A program made the position numbers and the translations under genes. Below the pieces are notes generated by a model. That model ran no database searches and had not been told where the DNA came from. It saw nothing but the letters and a program-made list of their open reading frames with translations. From Kitasatospora acidiphila (GTDB lineage Bacteria; Actinomycetota; Actinomycetes; Streptomycetales; Streptomycetaceae): DNA of 64,000 bases. The number at the start of each line of letters is the position of its first letter. Positions within the stretch are counted from its first letter, which is position 1. The stretch is taken from NCBI RefSeq assembly GCF_006636205.1, contig NZ_VIGB01000003.1, forward strand, positions 2,170,001 to 2,234,000, given 5' to 3'. Positions 48,358 to 57,271 of the stretch are shown here, one piece after another.

Positions 48358-49209
48358 ATGTTGAGCATCGAGAACGGCCGCAAGCGGCGGTTCGTCGCCG
48401 GGATGGCCGCTGCGGTCGGCACCACCGTGGCGATCGGCGCTTTCGCCTTCACCGCCACCGCTGACGCGGCGACCGACCCGGCGGCGGCCGACCGCGGCCC
48501 GAAGCCGACCGTCGTCCTGGAGCACGGTGCGTTCGCCGACGCCTCCAGCTGGGACGGCGTCATCGCCAGGCTGCGCCACGACGGCTACCCGGTGGTGGCC
48601 GCCGCCAACCCGCTGCGCGGTCCGGCCTCCGACGCCGCCGCGCTGCGCAGTCTCGTCGACCACATCAAGGGCCCCATCGTCCTCGTCGGCCACTCCTACG
48701 GCGGCTCGGTCATCAGTGAGGCCGCCGTCGGTGAGCCGCGGGTCAAGGCCCTCGTCTACGTCGCCGCGTTCCTGCCCGCGCCGGGCGAGTCCGCACTGCA
48801 ACTGACCAACCAGTTCCCCGGCTCCACCCTGTCCGGCACGCTGGACCCGGTGCCGTACGCGAACGCCGACGGCAGCACCGGCACCGACCTGTACATCCAA
48901 CAGGACAAGTTCCGCGCCCAGTTCGCCGCCGACGTCCCGGCCGACCGAGCCGCGCTGGCGGCCGCGGCGCAGCGGCCGATCGCGCAGGCCGCGCTGACGG
49001 AGAAGGCCACCTCCGCCGCCTGGAAGACCGTCCCCAGCTGGGACATCGTCACCACCCAGGACCTGAACATCCCGCCTGCGGCCCAGGAGTTCATGGCCGA
49101 GCGCGCTCACGCCCACACCACCGAGGTGGCCGCGTCCCACTCCGTCGCGGTGTCCCACCCCGACCTGGTGGCCGGCGTCATCGAGAAGGCCGCCCGGGCC
49201 ACCCGCTGA
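48358..49209 (+). CDS. secreted alpha/beta hydrolase
   Basis: 283 residues with a signal peptide (basic RKRRF, hydrophobic core, cleavage near ADA at about 38). The oxyanion motif is VVLEHGAFADASSWDGV, the nucleophile is in VGHSYGGSV, and the base His is in SHSVAVSHPDLV near the C-terminus. The family includes many Streptomyces esterases of unknown substrate. It is divergent from the tannase-family gene and ends at a strong hairpin shared with the LAL gene. Confidence 0.88.
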   Translation: MLSIENGRKRRFVAGMAAAVGTTVAIGAFAFTATADAATDPAAADRGPKPTVVLEHGAFADASSWDGVIARLRHDGYPVVAAANPLRGPASDAAALRSLVDHIKGPIVLVGHSYGGSVISEAAVGEPRVKALVYVAAFLPAPGESALQLTNQFPGSTLSGTLDPVPYANADGSTGTDLYIQQDKFRAQFAADVPADRAALAAAAQRPIAQAALTEKATSAAWKTVPSWDIVTTQDLNIPPAAQEFMAERAHAHTTEVAASHSVAVSHPDLVAGVIEKAARATR

Positions 49210-49249
49210 CCACCGTCATGCTGCGGCCGCGAACAGCGGCCCCCTGAAC

Positions 49250-49291
49250 GCCGGGAGGGCGAACCCCGTCCATCCCCTCCGCCCTCCCGGC
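49250..49291. terminator. bidirectional hairpin terminator
   Basis: A perfect 12-bp stem (GCCGGGAGGGCG with CGCCCTCCCGGC) around an 18-base loop, between the convergent hydrolase (ends 49209) and LAL regulator (stops 49303). Confidence 0.75.
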
Positions 49292-49302
49292 TCCACCTGC
49301 AA

Positions 49303-52022
49303 TCACCGATCGGAGAAAGCGCCGGCGATCTCACGACGGGAGGAGATCCCCAGCTTGGCGAAGACCTTGCGCAGGTGCCACTCGACCGTGCGAGGGCTGA
49401 GGAACAACTGCGCGCCGATCTCCGCGTTCGGGTGCCCGGTGGCCGCGAGTCGGGCTATCTGCGCCTCCTGCGGGTCAGGACCGGCGCGCCGAGGGACCGC
49501 TTGCGGACGGTCTCACCGGTGGCGACCAGCTCCCGGCGGGCCCGTTCCGCGAACGCCTCCATGCCCATTGCCGCGGCCGCCTCGTGCGCCGCGCGCAGCT
49601 CGGTGCGAGCCTGGGCCCGCCGGTTCTGACGGCGCAGCCATTCGCCGAACAGCAGCCGGGCCCGGGCCTCGAACACGCCGAGCCCGCCCCGGCCGAAGTG
49701 GTCGACGGCCTCGCGGTAGCGGTCTTCGGCCTGCTCGGGTGCTCCGGTCAGGGCGTCGGCGACCGCCCGCGCGCCGAGGGCCCAGGGCGTGCCGGCCCGG
49801 CTCCAGTCGGCCAGCCGCTCGCGCGCCAGGGCCGCTGCGGCCCGGTCGCCGACCCGGGACGCCGCCTCGACCAACTCGCTGCACGTCCAGTGATGCACGA
49901 CGAGGTCCTGGTACTCACCGCCCTGGAGTGCCGCTTCCATCGCGAGCGGATAGTTGCCCAGGCCGTTGTGGAGCACCGCCCGGGCACAGGCCGCCATGGC
50001 TGTGAGCCGGCCCAAGCCGCGCTGCTCGCCATCCCGTTCCATCACCTCGATCAGCTCCAGGGCCGGTCGTTCCCGCCCCCGGTACGCGCTGATCAAGGCT
50101 GTCGTGACCATGCGCGTCGCCGTGCCCGCTGCCTCCTCGACGGCCGCGCCCTCGGCCAACAGGTCCCAGGCTTCGGAGAAACGCCCCGCATAGCCCAGCG
50201 AGGCCGCCCGGTGGGGCAACGCCGTCGAGAGGATCGACAGCGTGCCCGTCGTCCGGGCGAAGCGAACCGCCCGGTCGGTGATGTCCAGCCACGTCTGGAG
50301 ATCGCCCAGCTCCACGGCGGCGTTCGCGGCCGGCCACAGGACGACCAGATCCTCGTCGTCGGTGAGGGAGCGCAGTGCCCGCGACAGCAGCGGGAAAGCG
50401 GCCGCCGGCCCGTCCATGGTCCACGCCACCAGGGCACGGAGGAAGACTCCCGCCGTCTCGTCGCCAGGCGGCAGATCGCGAGCGGCCTCGGCGACTCGTC
50501 GCAGTCCGCCTTCGTCGTGCCGACCGGCCCAGATGGCCGCACCGAACGCCGCGAGGTGGGTCTCCCGCGCGGCGGCCGGGTCGAGGTCCCTGAGCCGGCC
50601 CGCCGCGTCGAGCAACGGCCGCACCGCGCCGAAACCTGAGTTGGTCATGGATGACGCCTTGGCCCGCAGCCGGCCGGCGTTGGCCTGCTGCAGCCGGTCC
50701 AACGGCCCCAGCTCGGCGGCGGCGAGCAGGTCGGGCACGCGAGCCGGCGCGCCCGCGGCGAGGTGGGCCCCCGCGGCTGCCAGCGCGCGCCGCGCCTGCT
50801 CCTTCGGGTCGGGGGTGAGCGCGGCGGCACGTTCCAGGAAGGAGGCGGCGGCCGCCCGGCCGCCGCGCGCCAGGGCCCGGTCGGCGGAGCGCTCCAGCGC
50901 GGCGGCGATCTGCTCGTTGGGCCCGACCGCGGCGTGGGCCTGGTGCCAGGCCCGCCGATCGGGGTCGCGCTCGGCATCGGTGGCCTCGGCCAGGGCGTGG
51001 TGCGCCGCACGCAGCGTGGCGGCATCCGCGCCACGCCAGACGGCCGACCGCACCAGCGGGTGCCGGAACCGCACCGGGGCTCCCAGGGTGATCAGGTCCG
51101 CGGCCTCCGCCGGTGCCGCGGCCTCGAGCCCGATGCCCAGCAAGCGCAGAGCACGCCACAACAGCGGCCCGTCGCCGACCGGTTCGACCGCCGCGACCAG
51201 CAGCAGGGCGCGGGTGTCGGCCGGCAGTGCGTCGACGCGCCGGCGGAAGCCGTCCTCGACCCGGGTCGCCAGCGGGCCGGCACCTGGTCCCCCGAAGCCG
51301 AACGCCAACTCCGCCGGTGACAGGCCCCGGGGCAACTCCAGCAGGGCGAGCGGGTTCCCGCCGGTCTCGGCGACGATCCGGTCCCGCACCCGGGCGTCGA
51401 CCGGCCCCGGCAGCACGCCGTCGAGCAGCGCCCGGGCGTCGGCGTCGGCCAGCCCGCGCAGGGGGAGATCCGGCAGACCGGTGAACCCCTCGTCCTCCCT
51501 CCCGTCGGTGATCCGCTCGGCGAACACCAACGCCACCGATTCGGCATCCAGTCGACGCCCGACGAACGCCAGGATCCGCTGGGACATCAGGTCCAGCCAC
51601 TGCGCGTCGTCGACCAGGCACACCAGCGGGGACTGGGCCGCGGCCTCGGCGAAGAGGCCGAGGACCGCGATCCCCACCAGCAGCATCTCGGGCGGGTTCC
51701 CCGCGCTCAGGCCGAACGCGACGCGCAGCGCGTCCTGCTGCACCGCCGGCAGTCGATCGAGGTGCGACAGCAACGGGACGCACATGCGTTGCAGGGCCGA
51801 GTAGGCGAAGTCGGACTCGGCTTCGACGCCGGCCGCGCGTACGGTCTGCAGCTGCGCCGCCTGCCCGGCGAGATGGTCGAGCAGCGCCGATTTGCCGACG
51901 CCGGCCTCGCCGCGCAGCACCAGCACCCGGCTGCGCCCGCCGCGCACCTCGCGCAGCAGACCCTCCAGCACCTCCAACTCCCGGGTCCGACCCAGAAGCT
52001 GGTGTTTCGCGTGTTGCGGCAT
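49303..52022 (-). CDS. LAL-family ATPase-LuxR transcriptional regulator, apparent frameshift
   Basis: Start at an ATG with GGAGGGG directly upstream. Walker [16 protein letters not shown] lies near residue 35 and Walker [14 protein letters not shown] near 135, followed by a long TPR-like middle. Near 49465 one base is missing; adding it turns LTRRRRR into [20 protein letters not shown] and continues through [17 protein letters not shown] to a TGA at 49303. The corrected length is 906 residues, normal for the family. Without correction the HTH is lost. It is divergent from the SDR gene, sharing a spacer with a GTCGGATGAC site, and may regulate it. Confidence 0.83.
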
Positions 52023-52135
52023 GGCCCCTCCGGCACGAGTTCCTCCCGGAGGAGCTCCGCCCATCCTACGAAGAGCAGGGCCGGCTGATCCGCAAGGATC
52101 CGCTTCCCCTCCGGCCGCCCCATCGTTGACTCGGC

Positions 52136-52152
52136 GTCGGATGACTGATGCA
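52136..52152 (+). promoter_or_regulatory. GTCGGATGAC-TGATGCA site
   Basis: GTCGGATGAC followed directly by TGATGCA, 65 bases before the SDR ATG at 52218 and 114 bases before the divergent LAL start. Confidence 0.55.
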
Positions 52153-52217
52153 CGGCGGATGCACCGCAAGTGACAGTGGTGACCGATGGATCTCACAACA
52201 GAGCGAAAGGGCTTGAC

Positions 52218-53057
52218 ATGACTCGCACTTGGTTGGTCACCGGCGCGTCCCGGGGCTTCGGGCGGCACCTGACCGAAGCGGTCCTGGAGAGCGGAGACCA
52301 GGTCCTGGCGACGGCTCGACGGCCGGAGCAACTGGCGGACCTGGTCTCCCGCTACGGGGCGCGGGTCCGTACCACGGCCTTGGACGTGACCGACGCGGAG
52401 GCGGCCCGTGCCGCGGTGCACAGCGCGGCCGCATCGTTCGGGCGGCTGGACGTGGTGGTGAACAACGCCGGATACGCCAACAGCGGCCCGATCGAGGAGA
52501 TGGCGGAGCAGGACTTCCGCGAGCAGTTCGAGGCCAACTTCTTCGGTGTCGTCAACGTCACCCGGGCCGCTCTGCCGGTGCTGCGCGAGCAACGGTCGGG
52601 AGTGTTCGTGCAGTTCTCGTCCCTGGGCGGCCGGGTCGGAGGCACCCCGGGAATGGGTGCCTACCAGAGCGCGAAGTTCGCCGTCGAGGGCTTCTCCGAA
52701 GTGCTGGCCAGCGAGGTCGCCCCGTTCGGGGTGAAGGTGGTCATCGTCGAGCCCGGCGCCTTCCGGACGGACTGGCAGGGCTCGTCCATGGAGCTGCACG
52801 CGGTGGGCCCCGACTACGAGGAGACCGTCGGCGTCATGAACCGGTACCGGCAGGAGAACAACGGCACGCAGCCCGGCGATCCGGCGCGCGCCGCCCAGGT
52901 GATCATCGACGTCGTCGGCCACGACGACCCGCCGCGCCGGCTACTGCTCGGCGCCCAGGCCGTGACCGCGGCCCTGTCCGCCGGTGAGGCGCGCGCGGAG
53001 GAGACGCGGAGGTGGGCCGACGCGAGCGCCGCCGCCGACTTCCCGGCGGGGCGGTGA
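52218..53057 (+). CDS. short-chain dehydrogenase/reductase
   Basis: 279 residues, classical SDR. The NAD(P)-binding TGASRGFGRHL lies near residue 10 with TARRPEQL after the second strand, which favours NADPH. NNAGYANSG is near 85; catalytic Ser is in FSSLGG near 140 and YxxxK in YQSAKFAVEGF near 155. It oxidises or reduces a hydroxyl/keto group; the substrate is unknown. The ATG follows AAAGGG. It lies in the stretch of hydrolases with the GTCANNTGAC site and is divergent from the LAL gene. Confidence 0.92.
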   Translation: MTRTWLVTGASRGFGRHLTEAVLESGDQVLATARRPEQLADLVSRYGARVRTTALDVTDAEAARAAVHSAAASFGRLDVVVNNAGYANSGPIEEMAEQDFREQFEANFFGVVNVTRAALPVLREQRSGVFVQFSSLGGRVGGTPGMGAYQSAKFAVEGFSEVLASEVAPFGVKVVIVEPGAFRTDWQGSSMELHAVGPDYEETVGVMNRYRQENNGTQPGDPARAAQVIIDVVGHDDPPRRLLLGAQAVTAALSAGEARAEETRRWADASAAADFPAGR

Positions 53058-53067
53058 GTCCACCGGC

Positions 53068-53190
53068 AGCGACCAGGCGCCCTCCGCGATCAAGCTGACC
53101 CCGGACGGCCCGCGGCTGGTCGAGGTGGGTGCCCGCGTTTCGGGGCTGCCCTACTACACGGCCGAGGTCCTGGGCGAGGGGCAGTTGAAA
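53068..53190 (+). pseudogene. internal fragment of an ATP-grasp ligase gene
   Basis: About 40 codons, SAIKLTPDGPRLVEVGARVS followed by LPYYTAEVLGEGQL, match the metal-binding strand and glycine-rich turn of ATP-grasp carboxylate-amine ligases. There is no start, no ATP-binding lid and no C-terminus. It runs straight into a multicopper oxidase fragment. A decayed gene piece; the family call is from memory of the motif. Confidence 0.45.
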
Positions 53191-53194
53191 CGAC

Positions 53195-53396
53195 ATGTGG
53201 CACCCGATGCACCTGCACGGACACACCTTCCAGGTCGGGCGACACCGGCCCGCGCAAGGACAGCGTCATCGTGAAGCCCAAGCGGCGGATCGTCTGCGAT
53301 TTCGACGCCGACAACCCCGGCCAGTGGCTGACGCACTGCCACAACGCCTACCACGGCGAGGCCGGAATGATGGGCTTTCTCGCCTACCGGGCATGA
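53195..53396 (+). pseudogene. C-terminal fragment of a multicopper oxidase, frameshifted
   Basis: The copper motif WHPMHLHGHTFQV is followed, after one extra G near 53237, by TGPRKDSVIV, then PGQWLTHCHNAYHGEAGMM and the stop. The HCHxxxH and HPxHLH motifs are type 1-3 copper ligands of laccase-like enzymes. About 67 codons remain of some 450; the first domains are absent. Confidence 0.75.
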
Positions 53397-53524
53397 CGCT
53401 GCACCCGTCCGGGGCTGGGGCTGGATGGCGCGCCCGCCCCAGCCCGGGATGGACGGCCTCGTGCGCCGGACATTGACCGGAAACCGCCGCCGTGCATCCA
53501 GGGCATGGTCGGTATGGTCTGCGC

Positions 53525-54205
53525 ATGCCACCTCAGCCGCGCAAGGCCGCCGGACAGCCGGTGCTCCAGTACCGCAAGCCCACCCGGGAACGGGACTACT
53601 GGGTGTTGGACGACGTGCTGCCGAACGTGGACGAGGTCCGGGCCCGTTGTCTGGCGCGCAAGGACTGGACCGAGGGCTACCCGCACAGGCCCGAGACCTG
53701 GCCCGGCCTGCGCGCCATGCCGGCCCTGACGCCGGGTGAACTGATGCGCGTGGAAGCCCTGGTGAGGAACGCGACCGGCGCGAAGAAGCTCTGGGCCGAG
53801 ACGTCGGCAGGCGGTGCCACGGTCAACCACAACTGCATCCAGGTGGTCGGCAAGGACGAGTGCGAGCCGCGTCCGCACACCGACTCGCGGGCGCTGTGCC
53901 GGTACGCGGCGGTGCTCTACCTGAACCCGGATGTGCCCAAGGACTGCGGCACCAGCTTCTACCGACAGAGCCTGCCCGGCGGGGTACTCGGCGGCAACCT
54001 GGTCTCGGCTCCGCACAACAACCTGGCCGAGGCGCTGGGCACCCGCTTCGTCCCGGCGGACTCCTTCACCGAGGACGTGCGGGTGCCGCACCGCTACAAC
54101 CGCCTGCTGCTCTACTCGGCCAACCTGATCCACACCGCGACCGCCTACTGGGGCAGCACCCTGACGGACAAGCGGATGACGGCCGTCTTCTTCTGGATGG
54201 CCTGA
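53525..54205 (+). CDS. DUF6445-like protein, possibly a 2-oxoglutarate/Fe(II) fold
   Basis: 226 residues from the ATG at 53525. Conserved-looking parts are RPHTDSRALCRYAAVLYLNP (HxD) near residue 120 and YNRLLLYSANLIHTAT near 195, where a second His follows. HxD plus a distal His and a strand-rich core resemble prolyl-hydroxylase-type Fe(II)/2OG dioxygenases. Similar short proteins are grouped as DUF6445, as I recall. Biochemical activity is unproven. It has no operon partner; the M4 protease begins 470 bases downstream. Confidence 0.75.
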   Translation: MPPQPRKAAGQPVLQYRKPTRERDYWVLDDVLPNVDEVRARCLARKDWTEGYPHRPETWPGLRAMPALTPGELMRVEALVRNATGAKKLWAETSAGGATVNHNCIQVVGKDECEPRPHTDSRALCRYAAVLYLNPDVPKDCGTSFYRQSLPGGVLGGNLVSAPHNNLAEALGTRFVPADSFTEDVRVPHRYNRLLLYSANLIHTATAYWGSTLTDKRMTAVFFWMA

Positions 54206-54674
54206 TCCTCGAACTCCCCCTGGATCTGCAGAAGTCCACGCACCGCCGACTACTGGGCGGCCGTGGGCGGCCACCCCCGAGGCACCGGGCAGTGGCCGGA
54301 ACCGGTCGGTCGACCGCCAGACGGTGTGACGCCCTCTCGCCGGTTGGCGCTGACCATGCCTGCGGATCCTGAACTGGGCCGAAGTAAGCCAGAGTTGATC
54401 ACCGGCACCCATCGAAGACACCTCGAACATATCGAGTGCTTGAACACTTCTTGGCCAATTCATGACGCATGTCTGTCATGCGCAGGCCATCTGCTGCCAC
54501 CATTTCGATGCCGCGGATTCACGGGCCCCACACCCCGGCTGCGCGGCTTCTGACTGGCTCCACCGCACCGCACCCGTGCCGCACCGGCGGCCGGGCCGCC
54601 CCCACTGCGCCGCGAACCCCGTGGCCAGGTCGTACCGACGCTCGTGACCCCGCGAGCGGTCGGGAAGGAGACCC
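54206..54674. other. intergenic region upstream of the M4 protease, 469 bases
   Basis: No gene seen. It has a less GC-rich patch at about 54400-54500, containing an imperfect inverted repeat, ATGACGCATG and GTCATGCGC, at 54461-54484. This probably holds the protease promoter. I could not assign an operator. Confidence 0.4.
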
Positions 54675-56984
54675 ATGTCCCGCTCCACCCATGCCCGGGC
54701 AAGTCTGGCCGCGCTGGCCGCCACCACCGCACTGCTGGTCGCCGGCATACCGATGGTCGCCCAAGCCCAGACCGACACCCCCTCGATCGCTGCCTCCCCC
54801 GCGGCCGCCACCCGGGCCGAACTGCTCTCCCAGGCCAACCTGCACAGCGCCGCCATCGCTCAGTCCCTCGGTCTGGACGGCCAGGAGAAGCTGATCGCGA
54901 AGGACGTGGTCAAGGACGCGAACGGAACCCAGCACCTGCGCTACGAGCGCACCTACGCCGGCCTGCCCGTGCTCGGCGGCGACCTGGTCGTCCACCAGGC
55001 CGCGAACGGCACCATCAAGAGCGTGGACCGGGCCAGCAACGCCTCGCTGACCGGCGTGCCCACCACCCCGGAGGTCGCCGCACCCCGGGCCCAGGCCAGC
55101 GCCCAGGCCGAGGAGGCCGGTTCGACGGTGGCGGTCGCCCCCCGCCTGGTCGTCTGGGTGGTCAAGAACACGCCGAAGCTGGCTTGGGAGACCGTCGTCA
55201 CCGGCAAGCAGCACGACGGGACCCCGAGCCGCCTGCACGTGGTCACCGACGCTCGCACCGGCGAGGTGCTGAGCAAGGTGGAGGGCATCGAGACCGACAC
55301 CGGCCACGGGGTCTTCGTCGGCACCGTGCCGCTGACCACCACGGCCTCCGGCAGCACATTCCAGCTCAAGGACGGCAGCCGCGGTGGCCAGTACACCACC
55401 GACATGGGCAACGGCACCTCCGGCAACGGGACGCTGTTCACCAACTCCACCACCACCTGGGGCGACGGAACGGTGGGCAACCGTCAGTCCGCCGCCGTGG
55501 ACGCGCAGTACGGCACCTCCGCGACCTGGGACTTCTACAAGAACACCTTCGGCCGCACCGGCATCCGCAACGACGGCGTCGGCGCCTACAACCGCGTGCA
55601 CTACGACACCGGCTACGTCAACGCGTTCTGGGACGACACCTGCTTCTGCATGACCTACGGCGACGGCGCCAGCGACACCCATCCGCTCACCGAGATCGAC
55701 GTGGCCGGCCACGAGATGACCCACGGCGTCACCGCCGCCACCGCGAACCTCAACTACTCGGGCGAGTCCGGCGGACTCAACGAAGCCACGTCCGACATCC
55801 TCGGCACGATGGTCGAGTTCTCCGCCAACCTGCCCTCCAACCCGCCGAACTACTTGATCGGCGAGCTCATCAACATCAACGGCGATGGCACCCCGCTGCG
55901 CTACATGGACCACCCCTCCAAGGACGGCGCCTCGGCCGACTCCTGGTCCTCAACCGTCGGCAACCTGGACGTGCACAACTCCTCCGGCGTCGCCAACCAC
56001 TTCTTCTACCTGCTCTCCGAGGGCAGCGGCGCCAAGACCATCAACGGCTTCAACTACAACTCCCCCACGGTGAACGGCATATCCGTCACCGGCATCGGCC
56101 GCGACAAGGCCGCGCAGATCTGGTACCGGGCTCTGACCACCTACTTCACCTCCACCACCGACTACGCCGGCGCCCGTGCCGGGACCCTGAGCGCCGCCAC
56201 CGACCTGTACGGGGCGGGCTCGGCGGAGTACAACGCCGTCGCCACCGCGTGGGCCGCCGTCAACGTCGGCTCATTGCCCACCGGCACCATCACCGTGGCC
56301 AACCCCGGCAACCAGACCACCGCGCTCAACGGCACCGCCAACCTCCAGGTCAGCGCCACCGGTGGCACCGGCGCCCTGACCTACTCGGCCACCGGCCTGC
56401 CGTCCGGCCTGTCGATCAGCTCCACCGGTCTGATCACCGGCACCGCCACCACCGCCGGCACCTACAGCGTGACCGTCACGGCCACCGACACCGCCGGAAA
56501 GACCGGTACCACCAGCTTCAGTTGGACCGTTTCGAGCGGAACCGGTGGCGGCGGCGTCACCAACGGCACCTTCGAGACCGGGAACCTCAGCGGTTGGACC
56601 TCTGCGGGCTCCACCTCCGCCGGCGCCGCCGCCAAGCACACCGGCAGCTACGGCGCCCAGGTCGGCTCGACCAGCCCGAGCGGTAGCTCCTCGCTCAACC
56701 AGACCTTCACCGCGCCCGCCGGCTCCAGCAAGGTCTCCTTCTACTACAACGTCAACTGCCCGGACACCGTGACCTACGACTGGGCGACCGCGACGCTCAA
56801 GGACAACACCACCAACACCACCACGACCTTGCTGGCCAAGACCTGCACCAGCGGCCTCGGCTGGAAGGCGGCCTCCGGCGCGATCACGGCCGGCCACAGC
56901 TACACCATCACCCTGACCAACGTCGACGACAACTACCCGGGCGACCCGACCTACACCTACTACGACGACATCGCCACCTCCTGA
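54675..56984 (+). CDS. secreted M4 (thermolysin-like) metalloprotease with C-terminal beta domains
   Basis: 769 residues. Signal peptide to about residue 31 (cleavage near AQA). A propeptide with FTP/PepSY-type segments covers about 35-200 (HLRYERTYAGLPVLGGDLVV). The catalytic domain has zinc-binding HEMTH at 346-350 and the third ligand Glu370 in NEATSD. An Ig-like putative domain at 535-620 (PGNQTTALNG then ITGTATTAGTYSVTV) and a C-terminal jelly-roll-like region with GTFETGNLSGW follow; both are typical appendages of Streptomyces metalloproteases and may bind substrate. It is an extracellular general protease. Maturation of the lanthipeptide is possible but purely speculative. Confidence 0.93.
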   Translation: MSRSTHARASLAALAATTALLVAGIPMVAQAQTDTPSIAASPAAATRAELLSQANLHSAAIAQSLGLDGQEKLIAKDVVKDANGTQHLRYERTYAGLPVLGGDLVVHQAANGTIKSVDRASNASLTGVPTTPEVAAPRAQASAQAEEAGSTVAVAPRLVVWVVKNTPKLAWETVVTGKQHDGTPSRLHVVTDARTGEVLSKVEGIETDTGHGVFVGTVPLTTTASGSTFQLKDGSRGGQYTTDMGNGTSGNGTLFTNSTTTWGDGTVGNRQSAAVDAQYGTSATWDFYKNTFGRTGIRNDGVGAYNRVHYDTGYVNAFWDDTCFCMTYGDGASDTHPLTEIDVAGHEMTHGVTAATANLNYSGESGGLNEATSDILGTMVEFSANLPSNPPNYLIGELININGDGTPLRYMDHPSKDGASADSWSSTVGNLDVHNSSGVANHFFYLLSEGSGAKTINGFNYNSPTVNGISVTGIGRDKAAQIWYRALTTYFTSTTDYAGARAGTLSAATDLYGAGSAEYNAVATAWAAVNVGSLPTGTITVANPGNQTTALNGTANLQVSATGGTGALTYSATGLPSGLSISSTGLITGTATTAGTYSVTVTATDTAGKTGTTSFSWTVSSGTGGGGVTNGTFETGNLSGWTSAGSTSAGAAAKHTGSYGAQVGSTSPSGSSSLNQTFTAPAGSSKVSFYYNVNCPDTVTYDWATATLKDNTTNTTTTLLAKTCTSGLGWKAASGAITAGHSYTITLTNVDDNYPGDPTYTYYDDIATS

Positions 56985-57041
56985 TCCAAGCCTCGGACGC
57001 ATCAGCGTCCTTGGGTAAGTCCCCTGCGGGCATTGGATGCT

Positions 57042-57075
57042 GAGCCGGTTCTCAAAGAAGAGCGGGAACCGGCTC
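57042..57075. terminator. hairpin after the M4 protease gene
   Basis: GAGCCGGTTC pairs with GAACCGGCTC around a purine-rich loop (TCAAAGAAGAGCGG), 57 bases beyond the protease stop. Confidence 0.7.
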
Positions 57076-57084
57076 GGTGACAAG

Positions 57085-57118
57085 CGGGCCCCGACCGCCG
57101 TTGCGGCAGCCGGGGCCC
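57085..57118. terminator. hairpin associated with the sedolisin relic
   Basis: GGGCCCCGAC and GCCGGGGCCC form a GC-rich stem. It lies just beyond the relic stop at 57141, as the terminator at 20999-21035 lies beyond the intact sedolisin, so it is probably part of the same old duplication. Confidence 0.6.
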
Positions 57119-57140
57119 ACAGTCTTTCCAGTAGGCGGGG

Positions 57141-57231
57141 TCAGCCGGTGAAGGCCGCGAGGCCGTTCGGAGTGCCGAGGCCGGTCGAGTCGTCGTAGCC
57201 GACTCCGGCGGTGCACAGGTAGGCCGGGGAG
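57141..57231 (-). pseudogene. 3' relic of a sedolisin (S53) peptidase gene
   Basis: About 30 codons, SPAYLCTAGVGYDDSTGLGT and NGLAAFTG plus TGA, closely match the end of the intact gene at 21049-22296 (PSYLCTAGPGYDGPTGLGTP, NGLAAFTG). No catalytic part remains. It sits between the M4 protease and the StrR-type gene. Confidence 0.85.
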
Positions 57232-57271
57232 GCCCGTAGAAGACCGCCACGACGGACCCGGCGCTCCTCGG

